From Lentibacillus saliphilus (GTDB taxonomy: Bacteria; Bacillota; Bacilli; Bacillales; Amphibacillaceae), in NCBI RefSeq assembly GCF_019093865.1, contig NZ_JABJXD010000003.1, positions 186,001-250,000 on the forward strand: a stretch of DNA of 64,000 nucleotides, given 5' to 3'. The translations under genes and the position numbers were made by a program. The notes under the pieces were generated by a model. It ran no database searches and was not told the DNA's origin. It saw nothing but the letters and a program-made list of their open reading frames with translations. Below, piece after piece: positions 31,150 through 40,780 of the stretch. How positions within the stretch are numbered: position 1 is the stretch's first letter; each line of letters begins with the position of its first letter.

Positions 31150-32078
31150 CAGGTGTCGAGCTCCTCAAGTACATCATTGACGATTTGCTTTGCACCCTGG
31201 TCAATTAAAGAACGTGCTGCTTCTTCACCAACCACTTCAGGATCTTTTCCGCGCACTGTTTCTTTAAGTATCGTTTTGCCATCAGGCGTTCCAACAAGAG
31301 CTGTTAAAACGATGTCATCACCATCAAGGTAAGCATAACCACCAATAGGAACCTGACATCCTCCTTCAAGGAGCCTCAAAAATGTGCGTTCAGCTCGAAC
31401 TGTCCGAGCTGTATCTTCATCATGTATTAAACCGAGTATTTCCTTCAGTTCAACGTCATTCTCTCTACATTCAATCGCAAGTGCACCTTGTCCAACTGCA
31501 GGCACACATAAATCCGCATCTAAATATTCGGTAATTAATGTTTCACTTAACCCAACACGTTTCAAGCCTGAAACAGCCAGAATAATGGCATCATAGTCTT
31601 CTTCCTGTAACTTTCTTAACCGTGTTTCTATATTGCCACGGATCCACTTGATTTCAAGATCTGGTCTTATTGCCAGAATTTGTGCCGACCGCCTTAAACT
31701 ACTCGTGCCCACAATCGCACCAGCTGGTAAGTCCTTAAGTAAACGATGATCTTTCGCTATGTAAGCATCTCTATGATCTTCTCTTTCTGGAATACAAGCG
31801 ATTGTTAATCCGTCTGGCATAACTGACGGCATATCCTTCATACTATGAACAGCCAAATCTACTTCCTTATGATACATTGCTTCCTCTATTTCCTTGACGA
31901 ACAAGCCTTTTCCACCGACCTTTGAAAGCGTTACGTTAAGAATTTTGTCCCCCTTCGTAACAATTTCCTTCACCTCTATCTCATTTTGAACACCAGCTTG
32001 TTTCAGTTGATCAATAACCCAGTTCGTCTGAGTTAATGCGAGGTTACTTCGTCTGGAGCCTACTGTTATTTTTCGCAT
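31149..32078 (-). CDS. hemC: Porphobilinogen deaminase
   Basis: 309 residues. It builds hydroxymethylbilane on a dipyrromethane cofactor held by the cysteine in [14 protein letters not shown] near 241. Also seen: [13 protein letters not shown] at the start, [12 protein letters not shown] near 82 and [12 protein letters not shown] near 128. GGAGG precedes the ATG. Confidence 0.98.
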   Translation of the reverse strand: MRKITVGSRRSNLALTQTNWVIDQLKQAGVQNEIEVKEIVTKGDKILNVTLSKVGGKGLFVKEIEEAMYHKEVDLAVHSMKDMPSVMPDGLTIACIPEREDHRDAYIAKDHRLLKDLPAGAIVGTSSLRRSAQILAIRPDLEIKWIRGNIETRLRKLQEEDYDAIILAVSGLKRVGLSETLITEYLDADLCVPAVGQGALAIECRENDVELKEILGLIHDEDTARTVRAERTFLRLLEGGCQVPIGGYAYLDGDDIVLTALVGTPDGKTILKETVRGKDPEVVGEEAARSLIDQGAKQIVNDVLEELDT

Positions 32079-32096
32079 GTCTATACCTCCATAAAC

Positions 32097-32915
32097 TTAA
32101 AAATGAAAATCTGAGAAAACACCAAATAAGAAAAAGTTAATGAGCAACAACAAAAATGCCAAGAGCTGAAAATACGATGTTTTTTGTTTCTCATATCGCC
32201 AGCCCATTCTCACAAACAAATAGATGATATACACGCCCAACAATACAAAAGATCCGATTGTTTTCATATCAAACCAATAAAATTCTGCACCCGATGTATA
32301 CGCCCACACAACTCCCAACATAAGACCAATCATCAACAAAGGTATCCCAAGAGCATTAGCCCAAAATGACAACTGGTCAAGACGATGTAAATCACCGAAA
32401 CGCCACATCCAGCGAAGACCTGTTTTATGCTTTAAGAAGTAATATTGTAAGCCGTGCATCATTGATAATAAAAAGCCAATTGTAAAAAAACCATAGGACA
32501 TAATTGATAAGGCAATATGTATGATTAAAATCTCATTCGCCAGTTGAACACTCATCCTGACAGATTGCTGTTCTGCATGGGAAAACATATATAACAAAAG
32601 AATAAAGAAGCTAAATACATTTGTGAACAAGACAATGAAATGGATTTTAAACAGCCGATTAATAACAAGGGAAAACGTTACTAAAATCCAAGAATAAAAA
32701 AATAGCCCGTCACGCAAGTTGGCAATCGGTAAGCTCTGTGCTTGAAACAAACTGTCGAGTAAATAAATGCTCTGTATGGCCCATACAATGCCAAGTAACC
32801 AGAAGGCGAATTGATTCACCCTCTGGTTATGCTGAAGAAAATCCAAGAAATATCCAATCAAGCTCAGACCATATATTAATAATACAATTTCGATAAACCT
32901 AACTGTTTCAAACAT
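32097..32915 (-). CDS. hemX: HemX, CcsA-like membrane protein
   Basis: 272 residues with about eight membrane helices and a CcsA/cytochrome-assembly-like segment near 190-225 (GVVWAYTSGAEFYWFDMKT). In B. subtilis HemX lowers the cellular amount of HemA. It stands between hemA and hemC as in the known operon. Confidence 0.92.
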   Translation of the reverse strand: MFETVRFIEIVLLIYGLSLIGYFLDFLQHNQRVNQFAFWLLGIVWAIQSIYLLDSLFQAQSLPIANLRDGLFFYSWILVTFSLVINRLFKIHFIVLFTNVFSFFILLLYMFSHAEQQSVRMSVQLANEILIIHIALSIMSYGFFTIGFLLSMMHGLQYYFLKHKTGLRWMWRFGDLHRLDQLSFWANALGIPLLMIGLMLGVVWAYTSGAEFYWFDMKTIGSFVLLGVYIIYLFVRMGWRYEKQKTSYFQLLAFLLLLINFFLFGVFSDFHF

Positions 32916-32929
32916 CGCAATACCCTTTC

Positions 32930-34300
32930 TTATTTAGAGGTAAGATGATTTAATAAAGGAAAGGATATGTTGTTATGGTTAGCTGGCTTGATCTTACCAT
33001 CAGTATTAGATTGCTCTTTCAGCAAAGCTTGCACATCATCATGAATATCAAACATGTTCATAAATAAATTTAAGGCGTCTTCACGCTGATCAGATGCAGC
33101 CAATTCTTTAACCTGCTTAATCGGTTCTTTTAAAAGTTGATTAACAATACTTTTCGTATGTTTATTCAACACTTTCTTTTCCCGCGCAGTCAAATCAGGC
33201 ATTTTCCTTTCGATGCTTTCCATTGTGTTTGCCTGTATCAATAAAGCTTTTTGTCTAAGAGCTGTTATAACAGGAACGACACCGAGCGTCTGAATCCATT
33301 CGGTGAAATACACCATTTCCTCTTCTATTAATAGATCAATTTTGGTCGCCGCGGCTTGTCGTGCTGCTAAATTCTCATCCACAATATGCTGTAAGTCATC
33401 AATATCATATAAAAAGACATTGTCAATCGTCTCAACTGAAGCTTCAACATCTCTTGGGACAGCAATATCGACAATAAATAAAGGAGCACCTTTTCTTTGA
33501 ACTTGAATGGCTTGAACCATATCTTTGGTCAAAATTGCTACATGTGCTCCCGTAGAACTGATGACAATGTCCGTTTCTTTTAATACGTGCGATATATGGT
33601 CGATCGTATCAGCTTGAGCACCAAACTTAGCAGCAAGCGCTTCTGCATTCGACATTGAGCGGTTCACGACGGTTATCTGATCGACACCAGCTCCTTGTAA
33701 GTTTTTTGCAGACAGCTCACTCATCTCACCAGCACCCAATATCGTGACATGCTTTGCGCTCAAGTCGCCAAATATTTTTTTTGCTAATTCTACGGCAGCA
33801 TAACTCGTCGATACAGCTTGAGCACCGATACCGGTTTCACTATGTGCACGCTTGGCAAAGCTAATGGCACGCTTAAACAACTCATTAAAAATCGTACCTG
33901 TAACCTGTTCGTTTTGAGCAACCATAAATGCGTCCCTGACCTGACCGAGAATTTGTGTTTCACCAAGGACCATTGAATCTAAACCACTTGTTACTTTAAA
34001 AAGATGCTCAATTGCTTCATCATTTTCAGCAATTTGCAAATAAATAGCGAAATCTTCCATAGGAACTTGAAACCAATTTGCTAAGAACCGCTTAACGTAA
34101 TAGCGACCTGTATGAAGTTGATCTGCAACAACGTATATTTCTGTCCTGTTGCAAGTAGAGATAATGACATTTTCCAAAATGCTTTTTTCTGTAGATAGCT
34201 GCTTAACCGCCTCATTTAGGCGTTGCTCTGAAAATGTAAATGCTTCCCTTATCTCCAAAGGGGTTGTCTTATAATTAAATCCGACCCTTATGATGTGCAC
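32930..34300 (-). CDS. hemA: Glutamyl-tRNA reductase
   Basis: 456 residues. It is the first committed step of tetrapyrrole synthesis, reducing glutamyl-tRNA to the semialdehyde. The catalytic cysteine lies in VIISTCNRTEIYVV near 50; the NADPH domain has ILGAGEMSELSAKNL near 185; a C-terminal dimerisation helix bundle follows. The GTG at 34300, behind a GGGGGG site, gives the usual MHIxxxG start; the much longer open frame upstream has no support. Confidence 0.97.
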   Translation of the reverse strand: MHIIRVGFNYKTTPLEIREAFTFSEQRLNEAVKQLSTEKSILENVIISTCNRTEIYVVADQLHTGRYYVKRFLANWFQVPMEDFAIYLQIAENDEAIEHLFKVTSGLDSMVLGETQILGQVRDAFMVAQNEQVTGTIFNELFKRAISFAKRAHSETGIGAQAVSTSYAAVELAKKIFGDLSAKHVTILGAGEMSELSAKNLQGAGVDQITVVNRSMSNAEALAAKFGAQADTIDHISHVLKETDIVISSTGAHVAILTKDMVQAIQVQRKGAPLFIVDIAVPRDVEASVETIDNVFLYDIDDLQHIVDENLAARQAAATKIDLLIEEEMVYFTEWIQTLGVVPVITALRQKALLIQANTMESIERKMPDLTAREKKVLNKHTKSIVNQLLKEPIKQVKELAASDQREDALNLFMNMFDIHDDVQALLKEQSNTDGKIKPANHNNISFPLLNHLTSK

Positions 34301-34506
34301 AATAATCCCCCCATAATTGGAACACATACTCGAATTCATTTTAACACACTCGATAACTTGTTTTCCCGTTAAATATGAACAAGGCATGAACATTATGATA
34401 CGATAATACGTACAGATAGATACCGTTGCTAACTTAACATACGCCCAAATGTAAGGCAAGTAAATCGTATCTAGGTAAAAATAGATCAAAGGAGTTGTGC
34501 GTATTA

Positions 34507-34986
34507 TTGAAGAAACAACATACATTTACAGCTTATCTGCTTATCGGAATTGGGACTTACTTTTTATTGAGACAGCTTAAAATCCCTATTTTCACCGACT
34601 TTTATTCATGGCCTACGCTTCTTATCATCATAGGATTGGCATTTTTGATACATGCAATCCAATCACGGCAACATCAAAATCTTTTTACAGGTAGTTTTTT
34701 AATGGGGATTGGTATTCATTTTCATGGATTAGAGCATTATCCGTTTTGGCCGGATCATTGGGCAATGTACACGTTAATTGTCGGTATAGCCTTCTTTATA
34801 AGATATATGCGGACTAAAAGAGGACTGTTACCTGCTGGCATACTCATTGGTTTCTCGCTCTTATTCATTTTTTCTGTGGACATTCCAAAGCAGCTTTCGT
34901 GGGTTTACGATATTGTGAGCTTTTTGGAGAGATTTTGGCCTGTCGCATTAATCATACTCGGTATTTATTTTTTAAAAAAGAAATGA
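34507..34986 (+). CDS. YsxD-like membrane protein with LiaI/LiaF-type helices
   Basis: About 159 residues and six membrane helices arranged as two or three repeats of the LiaI-LiaF type (AYLLIGIGTYFLLRQL, then WPTLLIIIGLAFLIHA and FWPVALIILGIYFL). Short aromatic turns separate the helices. The TTG at 34507 sits 12 bases after AAAGGAG, which is long; a TTG at 34495 is adjacent to the site and cannot use it. It occupies the place of B. subtilis ysxD between hemA and engB, but reads in the opposite direction to hemA. Confidence 0.65.
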   Translation: MKKQHTFTAYLLIGIGTYFLLRQLKIPIFTDFYSWPTLLIIIGLAFLIHAIQSRQHQNLFTGSFLMGIGIHFHGLEHYPFWPDHWAMYTLIVGIAFFIRYMRTKRGLLPAGILIGFSLLFIFSVDIPKQLSWVYDIVSFLERFWPVALIILGIYFLKKK

Positions 34987-35055
34987 GCCAAGGATATAGA
35001 GTTAACCGAATAAAAATACGAACAATACAACCGCTCCGGAAATATACTACGCGAC

Positions 35056-35760
35056 CGACAACCAGGACGGTTTAGTGTCGATGTTGGTGCAGGACGCACC
35101 GTATTTAATCGACCGACGAACACGATGTTTTAGTGTCGGCGTTGGTCACAGGACGTAACCGAACTTAGGTGACCGTGGGCTAACAGGAGGTTAGTCGTTC
35201 GCTGTTGGTGCAGGACGCACCGAACTTAACGAACGACAACCAGGACGGTTTAGTGTCGATGTTGGTGCAGGACGCACCGTATTTAATCGACCGACGAACA
35301 CGATGTTTTAGTGTCGGCGTTGGTCACAGGACGTAACCGAACTTAGGTGACCGTGGGCTAACAGGAGGTTAGTCGTTCGATGTTGGAGCAGGACGCACCG
35401 AACTTAACGAACGACAACTAGGACGGTTTAGTGTCGACGTTGGCACAGGACGCGCCGAACTTAACGACCGACACCCAGGACGGTTTAGTGTCGATGTTGG
35501 CGCAGGACGCACCGTATTTAAGCGACCGACGAACACGATGTTTTAGTGTCGGCGTTGGTCACAGGACGTAACCGAACTTAGGTGACCGTGGGCTAACAGG
35601 AGGTTAGTCGTTCGATGTTGGTGCAGGACGCACCGAACTTAACGAACGACAACCAGGACGGTTTAGTGTCGACGTTGGCGCAGGACGCGCCGAACTTAAC
35701 GACCGACAACCAGGACGGTTTAGTGTCGACGTTGGCGCAGGACGCGCCGAACTTAGTCGA
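35056..35760 (+). repeat. Tandem hairpin array, modules of 178 and 57 bp
   Basis: Six modules follow one another, starting at 35056 (178 bp), 35234 (178), 35412 (57), 35469 (178), 35647 (57) and 35704 (57). The 178-bp modules consist of three diverged subunits of 58, 60 and 60 bp, so there are twelve subunits in all. Each subunit holds two hairpins: one like AACC-AGGAC-GGTT and one like GGTGC-AGGAC-GCACC. Outer arms are GTCG/CGAC or GTTCG/CGAAC. The period of 178 is not a multiple of three, which argues against coding. The strand is set by the CAGGACG reading. It may be a structured RNA or a DNA-level repeat. Confidence 0.9.
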
Positions 35761-35858
35761 CCATCCCCTCGGTGAGCCTCGGGCCAACAGGACGTTGGTC
35801 ATGAAGGCGTGGCGATTGTCGTCGTGACTTTAGCCTTCCTTCCCCACGCACTGCGGGG
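35761..35858 (+). other. Unique tail of the hairpin array
   Basis: Three further hairpins follow the array: CCAAC-AGGAC-GTTGG at 35784-35798 with the same loop, GAAGGC (35803) paired with GCCTTC (35833), and CCCC-A-CGC-ACT-GCG-GGG at 35842-35858. Only a weak T content follows, so it is not a clear intrinsic terminator. The strand is inferred from the array. Confidence 0.6.
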
Positions 35859-35939
35859 TCTACGTATATTTCCAGAGCTAATGTTGAGTATTGATCGTTT
35901 TCTGAGTTAAACTTTTGGTTATGTCCAAAGCTCACTATT

Positions 35940-36527
35940 TTATGATTTAATAAGACGCTCTAAATGACGCCATGCTAATTCTTTGCCGTCTCCTGTTTCT
36001 GCTGAAAAGGTGAGTAGTACATCTTCTTGATCTAAATTCAACGTTTGCTTAACACGTTTAATATGCTTCGCTTGTTTACTTTTAGGAACTTTATCAAGTT
36101 TGGTAGCTACAACTATAATTGGTCGATCAAAGTGCTTAAGATAATCGTACATTAAAATATCATCTTTTGTTGGTTCATGCCTTAAGTCTACAATAAGAAG
36201 AACACCTTTTAGTGATTGACGCGACTCGAAATACGTCTCCATCATTGTGCCCCATTTATCACGCTCTTTCTTAGACACTTTCGCATAGCCATAGCCAGGT
36301 ACATCAACGAAATGAAATGCTTCATTAATTTTATAAAAGTTCAATGTTCTTGTTTTACCTGGCTTTGATGATGTGCGTGCTAAGTTTTTTCGATTGATCA
36401 TCTTATTAATAAAGGATGATTTTCCTACGTTTGAACGACCAGCCAAGGCAATCTCCGGCAATTGATCGTTTGGATATTGCGCCTCACTAACAGCACTAAT
36501 GACAATTTCTGCTTGATTAATTTTCAT
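35940..36527 (-). CDS. engB: Ribosome-biogenesis GTPase EngB/YsxC
   Basis: 195 residues, a single G domain: [15 protein letters not shown] near 26, [10 protein letters not shown] near 57, [11 protein letters not shown] near 70, TKLDKVPKS near 142 and [10 protein letters not shown] near 174. EngB acts in 50S assembly. The ATG at 36527 gives the usual N-terminus and overlaps the lon stop by 11 bases. Confidence 0.97.
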   Translation of the reverse strand: MKINQAEIVISAVSEAQYPNDQLPEIALAGRSNVGKSSFINKMINRKNLARTSSKPGKTRTLNFYKINEAFHFVDVPGYGYAKVSKKERDKWGTMMETYFESRQSLKGVLLIVDLRHEPTKDDILMYDYLKHFDRPIIVVATKLDKVPKSKQAKHIKRVKQTLNLDQEDVLLTFSAETGDGKELAWRHLERLIKS

Positions 36528-38844
36528 TATTTTTCCCCACCAATGCAACCTTTAAGACGTCATCCAGATGCTGAACAGGAATAAATGTCAGCTCGGAACG
36601 AACGCTTTCAGGTATGTCTTCTATGTCTTTCTTATTATCCTCTGGAAGGATAATCGTTGTAATGCCTGCGCGATGTGCACTAAGAGACTTTTCTTTTAAA
36701 CCACCAATTGGCAGCACACGTCCTCTTAACGTAATTTCACCCGTCATGCCGACCTCTTTCTTAACAGCTCGACCGGTTAATGATGAAACAAGTGCTGTCG
36801 CAATTGTAATTCCCGCAGAAGGCCCATCTTTCGGTGTCGCACCTTCAGGCACATGAATATGAATGTCGTATTGTTCATAAAAATCCGGATCGATATTTAA
36901 CTCATCTGCTCGTGACCGAATATAACTAAATGCAGCTTGTGCAGACTCTTGCATCACATCGCCGAGTTTACCGGTGAGCGTTAATTTCCCTTTACCGGGA
37001 TAATGTGACACCTCAATCGCTAATGTATCGCCACCTGCTGCTGTATATGCGAGACCCGTCGCTGTCCCAATCTGATCCTCTTCTTCCATTCGGCCATAAC
37101 GATACAGAGGCTTCCCTAGTATATCCTCTAAATTATTGACAGTCACTACAACACGCTTTTTCTCGCCTGAGATGATCACTCGCGCCGCTTTACGACATAA
37201 CGTCGCAATTTGCCTTTCGAGGTTCCGAACACCCGCTTCTCTTGTGTACGTACGGATTAATTGCATAAAGGCGTCATCACGTATTTGGAGCTGTCCTTTG
37301 CTCAAGCCATTTTCTTTCAGCTGTTTTGGTAAAAGATGCTCTTGGGCAATATGACGCTTTTCAACCTCTGTATACCCCGCAATCGATATGAGCTCCATCC
37401 GATCCAAAAGTGGCGCTGGAATATGATTCACATAATTGGCCGTTGCAATAAACATGACATTAGAAAGATCGTACGGCTCTTCAATAAAATGATCACTAAA
37501 TGTATTGTTTTGCTCTGGATCAAGGACCTCAAGCATAGCCGCTGAAGGGTCACCACGAAAATCATTAGCCATTTTATCAATCTCATCAAGTAAAAAAACA
37601 GGATTGACTGTCTTCGCTTTTTTCATTCCTTGAATCACGCGCCCAGGCATTGCGCCGATATAAGTTCTACGGTGACCACGAATTTCCGCTTCGTCACGGA
37701 CACCCCCAAGAGACATTCGAACAAACTTCCGATTAATAGACGTTGCAATGGATCTAGCAAGTGATGTTTTACCAACACCTGGTGGTCCTACGAGGCATAA
37801 AATGGGTCCTTTTATCGTCTCAGTCAGTTTTTTTACAGCCAAATACTCAAGAATGCGTTCTTTTACTTTTTTCAACCCATAATGATCTTCATCTAAAATC
37901 GTTTCTGCTCGATCAATATCAATATTATCTTCTGTCTCAGCTGTCCATGGCAACGAAATGAGCCAATCTAAATAATTATAAATGATATTACTTTCTGCTG
38001 ACGATTTTGGGACTTGCTCATAACGTTTGAGTTCTTTCATCGCAGCTTGATAAATTCTATCAGGCATGTTTGCTTTGTCAATTTTTTCTTGAAGCCTGTC
38101 TATCTCAGAAAGCTTACCGTCCTTGTCTCCTAGTTCTTTCTGAATGGCCTTCATTTGTTCTCTTAAATAATATTCCTTCTGCGTCTGCTCCATTGAGGTT
38201 TTGACCCGATCACCAATCTTTTTCTCCAGATCAAGCACTTTTTTTTCATTCGAAATCAGCTTAAGTAATTTTCGTAACCGTTCTGTCGTGTGCTCTGTTT
38301 CAAGCAAATCCTGCTTGTCCTTCATATTAACAGTGAGATGGGATGCGATCATATCGGCTAACCGACTGGGTTCTTCTATATCAGCAACAGATGCATATGT
38401 TTCCTTCGTAATTTTCCGAGACACGTCTATGTACTGTTCAAACTGACGAAGCAATGAGCGTTTCATCGCTTCATCTTCGTAAGCATTTCCAGCAATATCT
38501 TGAATCGTTTGGACTTCTGCTATAAATATATCTGTTTCTTCAAGATACCGAATAATTTCCCCACGCTCAATGCCTTCAACGAGCACGCGCACCGTTCCAT
38601 TCGGTAATTTAAGCATCTGTTTCACTTTAGCAACCGTCCCAACCCGGTAAATATCCTCAGGCGTCGGCTCACTCTGGGCAACTGTCTTTTGGGCAACGAG
38701 AAAAATCCGTTCATCTCCCATCATTGCTTTTTCCAGAGCAGCGATAGATTTATCTCGTCCAACATCGAGATGCATAACCATAGAAGGAAAAACGAGCACT
38801 CCTCGCAATGGTAGTAATGGTAATTCTATGCTTATATTTGGCAT
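36517..38844 (-). CDS. lon: ATP-dependent protease Lon
   Basis: 775 residues: an N-terminal substrate-binding domain ([22 protein letters not shown]), coiled coil near 185-265, Walker [12 protein letters not shown] near 350, and the C-terminal Ser-Lys protease with [12 protein letters not shown] near 670 and [13 protein letters not shown] near 715. This is the LonA type. The forespore LonB gene that lies next to it in B. subtilis is absent from the 271-base gap to clpX. Confidence 0.98.
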   Translation of the reverse strand: MPNISIELPLLPLRGVLVFPSMVMHLDVGRDKSIAALEKAMMGDERIFLVAQKTVAQSEPTPEDIYRVGTVAKVKQMLKLPNGTVRVLVEGIERGEIIRYLEETDIFIAEVQTIQDIAGNAYEDEAMKRSLLRQFEQYIDVSRKITKETYASVADIEEPSRLADMIASHLTVNMKDKQDLLETEHTTERLRKLLKLISNEKKVLDLEKKIGDRVKTSMEQTQKEYYLREQMKAIQKELGDKDGKLSEIDRLQEKIDKANMPDRIYQAAMKELKRYEQVPKSSAESNIIYNYLDWLISLPWTAETEDNIDIDRAETILDEDHYGLKKVKERILEYLAVKKLTETIKGPILCLVGPPGVGKTSLARSIATSINRKFVRMSLGGVRDEAEIRGHRRTYIGAMPGRVIQGMKKAKTVNPVFLLDEIDKMANDFRGDPSAAMLEVLDPEQNNTFSDHFIEEPYDLSNVMFIATANYVNHIPAPLLDRMELISIAGYTEVEKRHIAQEHLLPKQLKENGLSKGQLQIRDDAFMQLIRTYTREAGVRNLERQIATLCRKAARVIISGEKKRVVVTVNNLEDILGKPLYRYGRMEEEDQIGTATGLAYTAAGGDTLAIEVSHYPGKGKLTLTGKLGDVMQESAQAAFSYIRSRADELNIDPDFYEQYDIHIHVPEGATPKDGPSAGITIATALVSSLTGRAVKKEVGMTGEITLRGRVLPIGGLKEKSLSAHRAGITTIILPEDNKKDIEDIPESVRSELTFIPVQHLDDVLKVALVGKNNEN

Positions 38845-39009
38845 GACTTAAACCTCCAGAAAAGTGTGTGTCAAATATGAGTGATATGTATGAGGTCGTT
38901 CAAATTAAGTTATGTAGCTTCATAAACCATTTGTTATTATGGCCACCGGAAAGGATCGTAAACATTCATTCTAAATGGCTTAAGCGTGAGAAACGTTTTT
39001 GTACAAAAA

Positions 39010-39075
39010 ACTGGCTTGCACCGTGAAAGGACAACCTGAGATCAAATTCAGGAAGTCTTAATCAGGCAAGCCAGT
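39010..39075 (-). terminator. Branched terminator after clpX
   Basis: Perfect arms ACTGGCTTGC / GCAAGCCAGT (39010-39019, 39066-39075) enclose an inner hairpin CCTGA-GATCAAAT-TCAGG, and TTTTTTG follows on the minus strand. The total loop is unusually long for an intrinsic terminator. Confidence 0.7.
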
Positions 39076-39115
39076 CATTATTAAAATAGCCCATAAGTCG
39101 TCTTCTTTATGATTT

Positions 39116-40405
39116 TTAGGCACTTTCTTTAGGGAGTTTTTCGTTACCTTGTTTGACTGTACCGTCATTAAACACAAGTTTTGGACTGCCATGTTCATTT
39201 ATAACTGTTTCTTTTGTAATGATGCATTTTTCAATGTCTTCACGTGACGGCAGTTCAAACATGACGTCTAACATAATGTTTTCAATAATGGACCGTAACC
39301 CACGTGCACCTGTTTTACGTTCAATTGCTTTTTTAGCAATTTCTGTAAGCGCATCTTCATCAAAGACAAGCTCAACATCATCCATCTCAAACAGCTTCAT
39401 ATATTGCTTCACAAGCGCATTTTTCGGTTTCGTCAAGATGGAAATGAGTGCATCCTCATCAAGTGGCTCTAAACTGCCAATAACGGGAATTCGGCCGATG
39501 AATTCAGGAATCAAGCCATAGCTTAATAAATCTTCAGGCAACACTTTGGATAACAATTCACCTTTATCCATATCATTTTGCTTTTGATTTGAGCCGAAGC
39601 CAATGACTTTCTTTCCGAGACGGCGTTTAATAATGTGCTCAATTCCATCAAACGCACCACCAACAATAAACAAAACATTTGTTGTGTCAATTTGAATGAA
39701 TTCCTGATGTGGATGCTTACGACCGCCTTGAGGTGGAACGCTTGCCACTGTACCCTCGAGAATTTTCAAGAGTGCTTGTTGTACGCCTTCACCTGATACA
39801 TCTCTTGTAATAGATGTGTTTTCTGATTTACGCGCAACCTTATCAATTTCATCAATGTAAATAATCCCTTTTTCAGCCTTTTCAACGTCATAATCAGCTG
39901 CCTGAATTAACTTTAAAAGAATATTCTCAACATCTTCGCCTACATAACCAGCTTCTGTCAATGATGTTGCATCTGCCATTGCAAATGGGACATTGATGAC
40001 TCTAGCCAACGTCTGAGCGAGTAATGTTTTACCACTACCAGTTGGTCCAAGCATTGCTATGTTACTTTTAGCAAGCTCAACTTCATCGCCAGTCGTTTTC
40101 GGAGAGTTAATCCGCTTATAATGGTTGTATACAGCAACAGATAAATTTTTCTTCGCCTTTTCCTGGCCAATAACATAGTCATCAAGTATGTCACAAATTT
40201 CTTTAGGCTTTGGAATATCGGTGAATTCAACTTCTTCATCCGTCCCTAATTCTTCTTCAACGATTTCTGTACATAATTCAATACACTCATCGCATATATA
40301 AACACCCGGTCCAGCAACAAGCTTGCGTACTTGTTCTTGACTTTTACCACAGAACGAGCATTTCAGTTGTCCTTTTTCTTCGTTAAATTTAAACACTTTA
40401 TTCAC
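39116..40405 (-). CDS. clpX: ClpX ATPase of the ClpXP protease
   Basis: 429 residues. Zinc-binding domain CSFCGK...CDECIELC at 16-42, Walker [12 protein letters not shown] near 118, Walker [12 protein letters not shown] near 180, the RKxGARGLR-type sensor 2 ([13 protein letters not shown]) near 370 and an IGF-like ClpP-contact loop (KVIGFGSN). It unfolds substrates for ClpP. It is downstream of tig. Confidence 0.98.
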   Translation of the reverse strand: MNKVFKFNEEKGQLKCSFCGKSQEQVRKLVAGPGVYICDECIELCTEIVEEELGTDEEVEFTDIPKPKEICDILDDYVIGQEKAKKNLSVAVYNHYKRINSPKTTGDEVELAKSNIAMLGPTGSGKTLLAQTLARVINVPFAMADATSLTEAGYVGEDVENILLKLIQAADYDVEKAEKGIIYIDEIDKVARKSENTSITRDVSGEGVQQALLKILEGTVASVPPQGGRKHPHQEFIQIDTTNVLFIVGGAFDGIEHIIKRRLGKKVIGFGSNQKQNDMDKGELLSKVLPEDLLSYGLIPEFIGRIPVIGSLEPLDEDALISILTKPKNALVKQYMKLFEMDDVELVFDEDALTEIAKKAIERKTGARGLRSIIENIMLDVMFELPSREDIEKCIITKETVINEHGSPKLVFNDGTVKQGNEKLPKESA

Positions 40406-40529
40406 CTCTAAACGTTAATCTCCATATTTCAAATCATATCTGATCGTTCAGGTTGCTTCAATCGCTTCACAGTCATCATATCAGAACAATAACAGAAAAC
40501 AAAACAATTCACTCATGTTGTACATGTCA

Positions 40530-40559
40530 TTATTATGAAGTTTTCCCCATAAATGTCAA
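40530..40559 (-). promoter_or_regulatory. Sigma-A promoter of clpX
   Basis: Perfect TTGACA and TAATAA separated by 18 bases on the minus strand, about 125 bases before the clpX start. Together with the tig terminator it explains the 375-base gap; I see no gene there. Confidence 0.65.
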
Positions 40560-40718
40560 CTTTTTATGCTAATGACTGTTCCGAATCACCTATATTTCTA
40601 GAATCGTAACGATTACACCGTACACCATGAAGGAGATGTATGACTAGTATATGTATATAAGGTAAAAGATAACCCTACAAACATACAATTCATACTCAAA
40701 CAACGTCATGAATTTGAA

Positions 40719-40747
40719 AACAAGGTGCGAATGCTTCGCACCTTGTT
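40719..40747 (-). terminator. Terminator after tig
   Basis: Perfect 13-base arms AACAAGGTGCGAA / TTCGCACCTTGTT with a 3-base loop, then TTTTCAAATT on the minus strand. Confidence 0.85.
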
Positions 40748-40780
40748 ATATTGACTTATCATATCCAACTTACAGCAAAA

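Noticed and set aside
34301-34525. 75-codon N-terminal extension of hemA
   Set aside because: The usual HemA start is recovered at the GTG at 34300 behind GGGGGG; the extension has no homology-like features and overlaps the start of the divergent gene.
35056-35760. CRISPR array
   Set aside because: There are no unique spacers: the whole length is repeat, the period is 57-60 or 178 bp, and no cas gene is near.
35593-35935. Open frames of 60-70 codons through the array and tail on both strands
   Set aside because: They exist only because 57 is a multiple of three; the 178-bp modules break the frame, there is no ribosome binding site, and the peptides are only a translation of the repeat.
38860-38930. 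CtsR operator in front of lon
   Set aside because: A GGTCGTTCAAA-like string is present but does not fit the tandem GGTCAAA heptads.
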